From Chamaecyparis obtusa (lineage: Eukaryota; Streptophyta; Pinopsida; Cupressales; Cupressaceae): a stretch of DNA of 64,000 bases. Location: assembly GCA_027943335.1 (NCBI GenBank), contig BSBK01002797.1, positions 558,001-622,000 of the forward strand, written 5' to 3'. The first letter of the stretch is position 1, and each line of letters starts with the position of its first letter. The position numbers were made by a program, and so were the translations under genes. The notes beneath the pieces are model-generated. The model was not told where the DNA came from and did not search any database. It saw nothing but the letters and a program-made list of their open reading frames with translations. Below are positions 1 to 10,229 of the stretch, piece by piece.

Positions 1-3000
1 GGATTAGATGAGCTGGTGGTTGGATAAGGACCCATGTTCCTTCTCTTTCTATATCTTGTCTCGACAGGCATGGAGATGTAGATGCTTAGATGGATTCAAG
101 ATGTTTCCTAAAGACTCTAAAGAATGATGGATGCAAACTTAAGGAATTTCTAAGGATGGTGAATTTATAGAATGTAATGCAAGGGTTGGTGAGATGCTAG
201 GATTTGGATCAAGGATGGCAGAAGATTGATGGAAGACCATGATAGATTGGTGAAATGCTTGGTGATGATGGAGGATTGGTGGGATACTCTAATTTGGGTC
301 AAGATTTGGTGGAAGATTAGTGGGATGTTGGTGGAGGATTACTAAGTGTCAACAATGAGCTACTATTTTTTCCTGATGGAGAATCAGTGATAGGATTCGG
401 CCAACCTAGGATAGACTAATGATCTTTGGTCAATTGGATTCTTATCAATGCAAGCCAATCTCTTTCTCGAGATGATGAGGCTATGCAAGGACAAGTTGGA
501 TTTCCTTTTGACAATGCTCTGTCAAAAAGGGGATGATTATGATTTAGGATAGGGGATGGAAACAACTCAAAGGTTTTGAACACTAACTGCTTTTGGGTTT
601 GGGTCTCTGGATTTGGTGCAAAAAGATGGTGGGTTCTGATTTGGATGATGGATGCTGGATTTGGATCAAGGATTTGGGATTCTGATTTGTGGATTGTTGA
701 TGGAATGATGGTGAAGGATGATGAAACAATGCTATTTCTAAAAGGATGATGCAGATGCAACTGGGATGGATGATCTATGATGCTGGTAGGAAGATAATGA
801 TGAATGCAACTAAGGGTTTGGTGATGATGCAAGGATGAAACTTAGGATGAAACTAGGATGAAGGACTGTTGAGATAGGATTTGAGATTTGAAGGTAGAAT
901 GGGACATGTGATGGATCCAGATAATCTTCTCTTTCAAGATTGACATAGCGATGGTTCACTCAGAATTTGTAGGCAAATTGCTTGACTCTGGCATTATAGC
1001 TCACGTTATCAAGCTTTTCTTGATACTTTCTTCAGCTTGGGTTTCTTGGACAAAAGATTGATGGCTTTTGAGGTTTTTCTTTGCAACTTTCTTCTCTTAA
1101 TAGGCTTGAGATTTGGGCAGTTTAGCTTTTGGATGTTTGAACAAATTGGGCATAACTTGGGGAAATTCTGATAAAGAAGCTTTGGGTATGTGATTGCAAG
1201 GGATTCTTCTACAAGTTGTTTTTCTGAGTATCTCGACTCAAGTCGTAGATCAATTTTGATGTTCTTCAATGGTAAAGGATAGAATTCAACAAAAATTTTT
1301 GGAAAAGAAATCTCCACAAGGGACAAAGAAACCTTGTGGGATACAAACAAGACAACTGACTTTGAATCTGAAAAAGCTTTTGAAAAGTGTATGTTCCAAC
1401 AAGTGTTTTCATGGAGTTTTAACTATCAAGCAATTCAAACAGATCTACCTAAGGAAGGTGAGTATCAAAATCCTTGCTCACAGCTTGGTACCCCCTATAA
1501 GGGGATACAAATGGTGAGTAATCTTAAGGTGATCTGGTAAACCCTTGGATCGGTCCTTGCACAAGGATTTTGATACCTTCAGATGTGGATAGGGTAGCCT
1601 CTATTTTATCAAGTTTGTAATTGTTCCGTGGAGTCCTCCCAGTCAGTTAGTACACATGTGACTCACTTAAGAGCCTAGTTGACCATGCCAAAATAGTAGG
1701 GATTATTCACCTACCCCAGGCTGCCATCAACATGCCTCACCTGAGCTTGAGGAGATATAAGCGAGAGTTTTCTCAGTGCTTTATTTATATACCGATCAGG
1801 GAAGATACCGGTTTGAGGTCGTTCTCCAGAGAGGAAGCACTTTTCTCCCCGGATAGGCCTCGCTAAAAGTAAAACAAGTGAACTTGTTTGAGTTCAAATG
1901 TTTTATGTTGCTTACTTTAACAAGGATTTGCAAAAAATGAAAGCTCCTAGATGCACACCATGAAGAGTTCTTTTCCAAATTGAATTAAGTGTGTTTTGAT
2001 TGGAAACTTTTGAAGACACAAGTGTTTAGATTTTGAGTTGTTCTTTCTCCAAAAAGTAAGCGTTTTGAGCGATTGCAAGTTCTTTTCCTAAGCATTCGAG
2101 ATTGAGATTGGTGTGTTGTTTTAAGAACTTTGAAAAGAGCTTCATTTTGATCCTTTAAGTCATCCAAGATTTGTTTTTGCGTTTGCTTGAACTGAAAAAG
2201 GAAGGAATAGAGATGTTTTTTTCTTTTAGTGCATTCAAGAGTGTGTTTGATTTTCAAAATGATAATGATGCTTTAGGACTTTAAGTTTTTTCCCTTATTT
2301 GCACTCAAGATTTGTTTTGACTTTTTCTTCCAAAGGATAAGCTTCTAGAGTAACTTTGATGCATGAATTTGAAAAGCACTCAAGATGTTTGTAAAAAAGA
2401 TGAAATTTTACTTTAGCCTTTGTGATGTATTTTGAGTTTTGATTTTTAGGATCACTTTTAGGATGACTTTCAAATTGATTTGGTACTTTTAGATTTGCGA
2501 TGCAAATTTGATGTTCTTTTTATGCCTCCAAAACAAGGATCATTCCTACTTTGCATGAATACATTTCTAAAGTCCTAGATTTGCATGATTGAAGTTCATT
2601 TTAGAAAACTGAAAGACTTTAGGAATGATGTTGATTTCTTTTAGGACCAATTAGGAAGATTTTAGTTTGTTTAGGACTTGATTAGGAAATGATCAAGAAT
2701 GATATGCAAACTTTTAGTCCTTTTTATGCACCAAAAAGATAGAGTGTTCCTATTTTGCATGAATGATTCAAAAAACCTTAGATTTGAAATTTTGAGGTTT
2801 CTTTTTAGCCAAATGAAAGTTTAAACAACGTTTTGAAATTCCTATTTGATCAATCAATTTGATGAGCCTTAAGGCCTTAAGTTCTTTTCTTAGTGATCTT
2901 GATGCCTCCCAAGGGTACCTGCAAAAGATAGAGTTTAGAACTTGTAAGAAAAATCAAAGTTAAAAAACTTTAAAAACATTAGATTACCTCTCTCTGGAAT

Positions 3001-3004
3001 AAAT

Positions 3005-3395
3005 GCGCAGTTACAAAGAACAGATGCACAGGTTACAACTTTGTAAAAATGTTCCAGAAAAGAATATGTATGTGTAGGCTACAATGACAAATGCATAATT
3101 TTTTCAATTTTGCACATATGCGTAACAGTAGAGTATTTATGCGCAACTAAAAACTATTCTGCTAAAAAATGCTTAAAGCACAATTTTTTTACAAAAAATA
3201 AATGTGCAGCTATTTTTAACAAATGCACAGCAAATTGAACATATGCATAGTAGAATTAAACATATGCACAATTCTAGTGAACAAATGCACAATTTCAGTG
3301 ATAAATGCACAATTTTAATGGATAAATGCACAACTTTACAAATTTTTGTACAAATGCGCAGTTGTGGACAACAAATGCACAAATTGGACTGAGAA
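3005..3395. repeat. Degenerate array of AAATGCACAA-type units
   Basis: The decamer AAATGCACAA and close variants (ATATGCACAA, AAATGCGCAG) recur about ten times, spaced roughly 18-27 bases apart, densest at 3200-3390. The spacers are AT-rich and not conserved. The array lies in the putative leader of the gypsy-like element about 100 bases from its primer site. The open frames crossing it on both strands come from the repetition and are not genes. Confidence 0.75.
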
Positions 3396-3465
3396 TGAAA
3401 TGTTACAACCTAGATTTTTGAGAAAAATGGCCAAGGAACGTCGATTTTGGAGTAGTTGATCAGGA

Positions 3466-3491
3466 TAGGGGTCCCACCGAGCATGCCAAAA
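3466..3491 (-). other. Primer-binding-site-like stretch next to LTR
   Basis: On the minus strand the sequence just after the LTR end reads TTTTGGCATGCTCGGTGGGA. Many plant gypsy elements have a TTTTGGCG..-type primer site at this place, so position and partial likeness suggest a mutated primer-binding site. The matching tRNA was not identified. Confidence 0.4.
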
Positions 3492-4031
3492 TGTGATCGA
3501 TGCAAACCTAATCTATTTTGAAAGGAGTAGACATGTCAAATGTTATCCTAAATAGAATATACCTAACAAAAGAAAATAGTAATTCACAAAGTCATTCAGA
3601 TTGAGCTTAAACAGATGCGCCCATGCGCTGTTTGATTTGCTCAGATAAAGAAGATGTGGGTGTGCTCTCAAAACACCTGGAGCATGTTCCTAATGCAGAT
3701 TAGGAGGGATTGAGATTTGTGAGAACCCCATATATGGCACAATATTAGGTAGAACACCCAAAATTGCCCCTAAGGCCTCAAGAACTCGGATTTATGCAAC
3801 TAATATGATTAAGTAGATTTTTAAGCCTAAAATAGATGTGATAATGATGCATAAACAAGAATTAAACTAAGTTAATCCATTAGTTCTATGCTAAGATGAG
3901 CTAAAAATGCTTGAAAATAGATGAAATTTACTAATTACTATGAAAGCTTTGAATAATTTAGAACTATTCTAACATTATAACATTACTTGGATTTGAATGA
4001 AAAGTTGCATAATTGCTCTTAGAAATGAGGG

Positions 4032-4039
4032 TATTTATA
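4032..4039 (-). promoter_or_regulatory. TATA box of the 3.5-4.7 kb LTR
   Basis: The minus strand reads CCTATAAATACCCTC. The TATAAATA core sits inside the LTR with its upstream (U3) side to the right, which agrees with the minus orientation deduced from the LTR ends. Confidence 0.5.
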
Positions 4040-4088
4040 GGATTTTGGAAAGGGATGGGTTAGGAGGTTGATTCAAGGTTTGGGGTAA

Positions 4089-4108
4089 GGTTAGGGTTAG
4101 GGTTAAGG
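4089..4108. repeat. Short TTAGGG-like run
   Basis: GGTTAGGGTTAGGGTTAAGG is a telomere-like run of about three units. On the minus strand it reads as AACCCTAACCCTAACC some 50 bases upstream of the LTR TATA box, which resembles the telo-box of plant promoters. It is too short to be a telomere relic. Confidence 0.6.
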
Positions 4109-4699
4109 ATAAGGATTGACTTTTTGGTTGGACCAAGGCTTTGGATGAGGATGAACACTTTCTAGAAGAGTCTAGGACTTTCTAGGATAAATAGGAATTT
4201 TAGGAGATAAATAAAGGTTTATTTATTTCAAAGGTTTTTAGATTTTGAAGATATTTATTAAATAGATTTAATAAATATGAGGATTTAATATTTAAACTTA
4301 TTTAAATATTTTTGAGTTGGGATTAGGCTTAGGAAATGGGTAAATCCTCCTTTAATTAAAATTTAAGTGAGATTAGGAGATTCTAGAAGAGGTTAATGAT
4401 CCTTAGGATATTTCTAAGATTCAGGGTTAAAATAAATAATTTATTTATTTTAAGATTTTTTTGGTCAATTTATTAATTAAATAATTAATAAATAGGGAAA
4501 AAGATGTTTAAATAAGATTTAAACATTTTTGGGAGGGATTTCTTAATTAAATATTTTTAATTAAGATAAAGGGATTTAATGACATAAAAATAAATGAATT
4601 AATTAAATAATTAATTAATTAACAAATGATGATGTCATCAGGGGTTTTTCAAAAAATAAAAATACTTTATTTTCTAAAGGGTTTTTAGGTGTCTACCCT

Positions 4700-5960
4700 A
4701 TCCAATAGTATTTAACTTGAAAAACATAGAAATGTTCACACCAAAACATTCACACAAGTATTGACACCAGGATTTATAGTGGAAACCAAATTTGGGAAAA
4801 ACCACTTTGTAACATGTTACTGATATTTTCACTCTTCTGAAGTGAGCTCTATGAAAAGCCAACCCTGTCAAAGGTTTACAAACACACTGCTTAGTGTGAC
4901 CCTATTAAAGGATTTTAAGCACCCTATTAGGAGTGCCCCTTGTTAGAGGACTTAAGTACATTCCATTAGAATGCAACCTTGATTGAAGGATTTAAACAAT
5001 GACTGTTAGGTCACCTTGATTAAAGGATTTAGATTGATACAATGGTTAGAAAGTAGCAGTAGTATTTGATCTGAAAACATAAAACTCACTTTGCAAATAA
5101 CAGATCCAATTCGTACATATATGATGGCTTATTGTCTAAGTTCCATTTCCATCTCCATCACTGATCTGCTCAGAAATCCCTTCAAGCAATCACAACTCTG
5201 ATCAACTCCTTCACCTTGAAACTTTCTACTTTATCAGTCAATAACATCAACAATTCTAGCATCCTTGTTTAACCTCACACTTAGGTTTTCCTATATACCT
5301 CTTCAATAGGTAGATCCATCTTTTTCTACTTAATCTCCTCCACAGATCTTAGGTTTAGGTCTGATTCATCGAATCCTTCCATCATTCATGTTCTTCATCC
5401 ATCCTTCTAGAAACATCTTCATTCTCTTTATTGAAATCACAATAAAATGGTTTACTATGCATTAAATGCTCCATACAGTCAATTAATAAAGTCAACACAA
5501 TTTACATAATCCAAGAATTAAACTATGTCGGATAGGATTATGAATTCTTCCTCAAATGTAAATTACTGACGCTCGGTCAATACTGTGTTCAACTCCTCAG
5601 TCATCACTGCGTAGCTCAGTCATCTCTTCAAACTGTCTCCCTCAACTAATGCTGTCACTTGGCAATAAACTGATGTTCGGTCAACACTGAATTTACTAGG
5701 CATATACTAGCTCTTGGTCGACATTAACATCACTTAGCTTAAACTGTATTTCTTCACTTTTTCTTGGTTAAGCCGACTTGTTCAATCTTTCTTCTTACTT
5801 AGATACACAATACATTATCTTATCATTGTGCCACATAATCAAGTACTCATTGAAGTATCAAATAACTCAACCTTTCTCTAGGTTCTATTGTTATCACCCT
5901 TACCCTAATCCTTCTCATCAATCAATAGATATAGTACTTTCTTAGATAGCAACAGTCTTA
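4700..5960. mobile_element. Probable diverged copia LTR fragment
   Basis: The sequence shares the layout of the intact copia LTR at 21920-23225: runs of A and C with CACACC-type words, a GGGAAAAACCACTTTG segment like that LTR's GGGGAAACCCAAAATAG, then repeated TTGTTAGAGGA / CTATTAGGAGTG words, and later repeated CTCGGTCAACACTG-like words where the intact LTR has repeated CTGTCGGCTCT. Alignment by eye is loose and the ends are not defined. The start appears cut off by the LTR at 3492-4696, which would mean that the latter inserted into it. Confidence 0.35.
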
Positions 5961-6065
5961 CCGGTTAAGGTTTGACATCAATGACAATACAACAATTGCT
6001 CCAATTGTAGTTTCCAATAGAGAGATCCCCTATCCATAAATCTAAATCTACCATGTGTGTTTGTT

Positions 6066-6244
6066 TTGTGTTTATATATATATATGTATATACATGTATA
6101 CGTATATACATGTATATGTAAATACATGTATATACATATATATATACATGTATATACATATATATATATTTACATGTATATACATATATATATGTACATA
6201 CATGTATATACATATATATTTATGTACATGTATATACATGTACA

Positions 6245-6296
<52 letters not shown>
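6066..6296. repeat. TA / TACATGTA / TG compound microsatellite
   Basis: TATATACATGTA-type units run to about 6240, followed by (TG)n and then (TA)n. All four reading frames listed across it translate to Tyr/Ile/His strings and are not genes. Confidence 0.95.
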
Positions 6297-6298
<2 letters not shown>

Positions 6299-6335
6299 TT
6301 TGAGGGAAAAGATTTATCACCACTATGACCATTAG

Positions 6336-8972
6336 CTTAAGCTAGGCATCCTACATTTCCATATTCTCTTCTTCCTCCACCAACACTAAAAAAATATCAT
6401 ATAATATGCAAAACTTATTTTACATTCCCAAGACAAAGAAGTCAATCCAAAAAGGATATCTTTTGGTGGGCCTTCAACCAATTCTAGACTAGGCTGAACT
6501 ATGGGAGCAACATCTTATTCTTTAGACTTACCTCATGTCAATTCTTGTCCATATCTATTTTTACACTTACGTAGCCATATACTTCTACTTTGTACTAAAT
6601 CAATTTGCGCTAGGTACATAGTTTCTTTCTGCAACAATTCCCCTTTGTAGGAGAGGGTTGTAAACTTTTTGTACTCTTTTATTTTGTTCCAAAATTAATG
6701 TTATTCTTCTATATTCATCATAACTAGCCTTTTCTCTCTCCATGCAATTGTCTTCAACTATGAAAAAATATCTTCATGCTCTCTTTGAACCCAATTGAAA
6801 TAAAGTGTAATCATAGGAAACTAATTTTTATGAGGAAGCACCATACTAACTTAAGGTGATAAAATAACCCATATGAAGCATCAATTCCAAGAATTCTAAG
6901 GCAGATTATACTAGGATTTTTGAATTTCTACTTCTTCAATAAGGTCCCTAATTTGTTAGTTTGCAGATTCTTTCACTAGCTCTTAAAGAAAGACTAAGGT
7001 TTGGAAATATTACCAACCCTTTATTTATGGACAAGGCCTTTAGCTCATTAAATTTTTGTGGTGAGGAATAATATAATTCACCTTCAATAATCATTCTAGT
7101 ACCCTTTCATTCATTCACCACCAAATATGTCATTAAGGCATTGTACTTTGAAATATTTGAGAATATCACGTCTCAAAAAGTGAGAAGCTCCATGCAATCA
7201 AGTGGTTGGTGATGTTTTTAACTTTTCACTATGCAATTAGGGAGTGAAAGGGTTCGTAAATCCCTTGATTGACCAAATTTGAAAGCTCCATTAATAAAAA
7301 ATGATTAATAATGGGGCACAAACTTGAAGAGTAGTCAGGCGATTGATGAATTGGAGAACTTATGAATCCAACTGATAAAGGGAGTACAATGATCCAATAC
7401 CTAGTCAATTGTCTAACATAAAGTCTTATTTGGCACTTATGACCAACACTAAAGGATTAGTTCATAGAATGGTCGAGTAGTCAGTATTTCTATGGAGTTT
7501 TTCACCATGAATACTAGGCTAGAAATTTGTGTGGAGACAAAGTTCTCCCATGGACTCTATGAAAAGATTGTGTTGAGGTTGGTTATCACCATCTAAAGAA
7601 ACTAGTGGAAAAAAGAATAAAACTTTTAGATGTAGAAAATGCTTGTCAACAAATCATCAAATATCTCAATCCATTAGTGTTCCCAAAAGAACAATAATCT
7701 AGTTTCAAATGGTACTCCCAGTTGGTGAGTTTGGGTGGAATATCATCACTATCTAATTCAACCAAGCTCTCAAAACAAATTGGATCCATCTATAGTCAAT
7801 TTAGAAAACACACAAGATGTAAAAGTCTCTTCATTTCTAGAAGATAGATGTAAAAAAGATCATTTACATTTGATCAATTTAATATGTTCTTCCTAAATTT
7901 GACTTAAATATTAATTAAACAATGTCCTAATCACTTAGTTGATATTTTCTCAAAAATATCACTATTGTATTCTTCCTCCAAACTTTTTTTCCATTTTCCT
8001 TGAGGTCTAAAACTTAGAAAATGATTATTTACCTAACCTAATATCCATCCTTTCTAAAATAAATAAATAAATAACAATATTAATATAATTTTCCTTTTTA
8101 GCCATTCTCCATACTATATCTTTGATTAAATTCCATTACTCCTTGATCACCTCCTAATCACTTACATACAGGATAATAAATCATTAAGATTAGATTTAGC
8201 CATCTTGAAAACCCACAAGATTCTAAGCCCTTGATCTTAAGAATTAATGTCCACCCTTCATTAAACTCTTCTAATTTCTATAAATTGGCCTCAACCCAAG
8301 CCATTTTTATCCATCAATTGAACAAAACTTTATGGAAATGATTTATGAGCACAAACACCTCTATTTTATAGACTAAGGGTTAATTTGGTGAAATCATTTT
8401 ATGTTTTTATTGTGTTTTATTAATACTTATTCTTAATACTCATTTTTGTTTATGTTTTGAGTATAGTAGATTATTGATTATTTTTGTTTTCTCTAATAAG
8501 ATGAAAAATGCACGCACACAAGTTTATTTCTTATCATGGGAACAAATACAATCAATTTATTTGCTAATATACAAAACATTCATCAAATATCAACCTGTAG
8601 GACCAATAGGTATTATTGAAATGGTCCTACCTCAATGGTGAATAGTATTGAATGGTTCCATGTCTAAGTTATTTTCTTTCTCCAATATATTATTTTCTCA
8701 CTTGGTAAGAGATGTCAATAATCCTAGAAACATAATAAACCTCATATTTCATAAATGGATAGTATCCTTTGTATGACAAATTTAACAAGATTTTGTCATG
8801 TTAAAGTGCATTTCTCCAAAACAATTCTTATAATAAAAGCACACATAAAAATTAATATCAAAGAGAAAAGTTAACAGAAAATAATAATACAACACATGAG
8901 ATCACACCATAATTAAATCAAGCCAATTAACAAGAGTGATCAAATATATAACATTCTTGTCTCTATTGTGAC
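6336..8972. other. AT-rich DNA without recognised genes
   Basis: No open frame with protein-like composition, no LTR ends and no RNA gene were recognised. The only simple structure noted is a short (AAAT)n run near 8060. The right end is the target site into which the LINE inserted. Confidence 0.6.
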
Positions 8973-8992
8973 AATACAGGTACTCCTAGAGA
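8973..8992 (+). repeat. LINE target-site duplication, 5' copy
   Basis: AATACAGGTACTCCTAGAGA is repeated exactly at 15558-15577. The first two A bases could belong to the poly(A) tail in the right copy, so the true duplication is 18-20 bp, normal for a LINE inserted by target-primed reverse transcription. Confidence 0.9.
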
Positions 8993-10229
8993 AAATCATT
9001 AATATAGAGACTAAAATCCAACAGAGATGGAAGAGGAATGATAATGGTGGTAGGGTTTCTCAGAGGCACAGACATGAACATTGGAGTCACAAGAAACCTT
9101 TCAAAACTCTTGGCATTGGACAGGGCGATGAAACTTCTTTTCAGATGGAACAGGGGAATAAGGAAAAGGTGGTGGAAATTTCATTACCGAAGGAGGTTGA
9201 AGAGGATGCTTCACTGTGGGAAAAGACTGCTGTTATAGGGAGGTTCATTGGAGAGTGGATCACCAGAGACCAAACAAGGAATTGTATTTTTAAATATTGG
9301 AGCAAGGAAGTTGTCATCAAATTCATTCCGAAGAATTTTCTTATAGTCATCTTCAAAGACGAAGAGGATAGAAATTTGATTTTGAACCAACAAAATTGGT
9401 TTTTTGGCTTGTATCCTTTATATCTGCAGCCTTGGAAAATCAATTTCATCCCATTCCTTTAGGGTTTTACCATACACCAATCTGGATTCGGCTTTATAAC
9501 CTACCTTTAGAATTCTGGGGGGACTCCAGTTTGGAGTGCATTGGTCATTTGTTGGGCACCCTCCTAGAGGTGGATGAATCAATTATAGACAATGATTCTT
9601 ATCTATATGCAAGAATCAAGATAGTAGCGGTGCAAGAAGTCCCTATATTTATTAATTTGAAAGTGGGTGGAATGGTGTGAAAGCAACAAATTGAAGTTGA
9701 AAACCCGCCATTGGAATGTTTGAAATGTGGATTTAAGAATCATAGAACCTTAGATTGCAAGATTTTCATCAAACCAACAAAAATTTGGAAGAAGAAAGCC
9801 AACAACCTAAAAATGGTTCCTTTAACCATTTCGCAGCCTCAAGAGAAATTGTAGAAGAATTCTCCATTGCAATCCAATAGCGGGGCTAAGGAGGAAGGGG
9901 AATGCTCATCAGCCCAACAGGATAAACTTCAAGAAAAGAGTATCTCAAAAGAAATTACTCCTCCTCAGATGCATTTTTGATTAGATTTTGAGATTGACTA
10001 TGATAGGGACTCTTTTGATGAATTCCCTTTGTTGGATGTCCTGGACAACATTGAGCCCAGATGCGTTAGTCAATTTGTGAACATTTTATTGGGTAAAGCC
10101 AAAGGTGGCAGAGGCAGGTGCTCAAACAGACAGTTGAGGGAAGATAGGGTGAAGGAGAAAGGCATTGTCAGTGTCTTTGATTTTATGAGGAAAGCCAAGG
10201 GAGTAGGGTCATCCCTTGGTGAGAAATGA
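8993..10229 (+). pseudogene. LINE ORF1, nucleic-acid-binding protein (decayed)
   Basis: In L1-type elements ORF1 encodes the RNA-binding protein that packages the element's RNA. The first part (frame 1, to about 9462) shows the DUF4283 pattern: VIGRFIGEW near the start, LIVIFKDEEDR in the middle, and WFFGLYPLYLQPWK at the end. A frameshift near 9450 moves it to frame 3 (PIWIRLYNLPLEFWG). A perfect CCHC zinc knuckle (C-X2-C-X4-H-X4-C) lies at 9717-9758, after an in-frame TGA at 9678. Further stops follow near 9852 and 9978. The C-terminal part is charged and ends in TGA at 10227, overlapping the ORF2 start. No initiator ATG is visible at the 5' end; the reading frame runs back into the target site. 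Confidence 0.85.

Larger units (their letters stand above)
1..3491 (-). mobile_element. 5' leader of a minus-strand gypsy-like element (partial)
   Basis: This stretch lies on the internal side of the LTR at 3492-4696, just past a primer-binding-site-like sequence, so on the minus strand it would be the untranslated leader of an LTR retrotransposon whose gag and pol lie beyond the left edge. No convincing coding region is present. The short open frames here are low-complexity products of repeated GATGATGG-type sequence (about 180-860) or of Lys/Ser-rich DNA. The assignment to an element rests only on its position next to the LTR; it could instead be unrelated repeat DNA. Confidence 0.4.
3492..4696 (-). 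mobile_element. Putative 5' LTR of a gypsy-like element
   Basis: Read on the minus strand, the segment begins GTAGACACCTAAAAACCC, close to the TGTAGACACC start common in plant gypsy LTRs, and ends GCATCGATCACA, followed by a primer-site-like sequence. Its upstream half is extremely AT-rich (ATTAATTAAATAATT-type runs). A minus-strand TATA box lies about 540 bases before the 3' end. The first dinucleotide is not a clean TG, so that boundary is approximate. The partner LTR is outside the window. Confidence 0.5.

Noticed and set aside
416..832. 138-codon minus-strand ORF rich in His and Pro
   Set aside because: It lies across degenerate GATGATGG repeats, and its composition is explained by reading CATCATCC-type words. 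No domain and no conserved pattern.
4089..4108. Interstitial telomere
   Set aside because: Only about three units of TTAGGG type, while most plant telomeres are TTTAGGG; better explained as a promoter-like word in an LTR.
5965..6335. Several overlapping ORFs on both strands
   Set aside because: They are translations of TA and TACATG microsatellite DNA (Tyr, Ile, His, Met strings).
8968..8992. Start of the LINE ORF1 frame at 8968
   Set aside because: The codon is GTG and lies in the target-site flank outside the element, so it cannot be the native start.
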